Positions 5,137 through 5,223 of a stretch of DNA of 5,223 bases are shown here, piece after piece. The position numbers were made by a program, and so were the translations under genes. The DNA is from Cyanobacteriota bacterium. GTDB taxonomy: Bacteria > Cyanobacteriota > Cyanobacteriia > Phormidesmidales > Phormidesmidaceae. Under the pieces are notes generated by a model. It had not been told where the DNA came from, did not search any database, and saw nothing but the letters and a program-made list of their open reading frames with translations. The stretch lies in the NCBI GenBank assembly GCA_027483425.1, contig JAIXUR010000352.1, positions 1-5,223 on the forward strand, given 5' to 3'. How positions within the stretch are numbered: the stretch's first letter is position 1; every line of letters begins with the position of its first letter.

Positions 5137-5223
5137 AATCCTAGAAAATTTTATTCCCAACCCACTGTGTCTTGAAAAGTGATTTCTCTATCAGCAGCAA
5201 CAAAACAACTGGGTCATCTCTAC

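Larger units (their letters stand above)
4872..5223. other. Intergenic region after the operon, no gene seen
   Basis: These 352 bases show no convincing ORF, RNA gene or clear intrinsic terminator. Their content is the branched palindrome with its flanking repeats, one HIP1 site and the dispersed hairpin repeat, each listed separately. Confidence 0.6.

Overview
The window looks like cyanobacterial DNA. It carries five copies of the cyanobacterial HIP1 palindrome GCGATCGC, a bilin-type (cyanobacteriochrome) GAF domain, an Rcp1-type response regulator and a dispersed hairpin of the GTTGGGTT...AACCCAAC kind that is common in cyanobacterial genomes. Genus cannot be fixed from the sequence; a filamentous Leptolyngbya/Oscillatoria-like strain is only a guess.

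Layout. Positions 1-647 hold no clear large gene. The minus strand has two very small candidate ORFs (345-199 and 148-17), a possible terminator-like hairpin (196-240) and a short perfect inverted repeat (351-367). Nearer the kinase gene are a 16-base direct repeat (461-476 and 503-518) and a small hairpin (538-551), probably the promoter/leader region of the operon. Positions 648-4871 are a compact plus-strand operon of three signalling genes. First is a 474-residue GAF histidine kinase, then a 149-residue single-domain response regulator overlapping it by four bases (ATGA), then, 13 bases later, a 779-residue hybrid kinase REC-PAS-PAS-HisKA-HATPase-REC. Positions 4872-5223 hold no gene. They contain an imperfect, branched palindrome (4944-5061) bracketed by near-identical 13-14 base direct repeats, a HIP1 site and the dispersed hairpin repeat.

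How the genes may work together. The kinase GAF domain has both the canonical Cys-His bilin-attachment site (C148-H149) and an upstream Asp-X-Cys-Phe motif (D118-F121). The two cysteines are 28 residues apart, the hallmark of DXCF-type two-cysteine cyanobacteriochromes that sense violet/blue versus green-to-orange light. No PHY domain is present. The most economical model is that light controls autophosphorylation at H259 and phosphate passes to D70 of the Rcp1-like regulator. The hybrid kinase could join through its N-terminal receiver (D57), its own kinase core (H409) and C-terminal receiver (D701). No DNA-binding, cyclic-di-GMP or methyl-accepting output domain is encoded here, so the final output must lie elsewhere or act by protein-protein contact.
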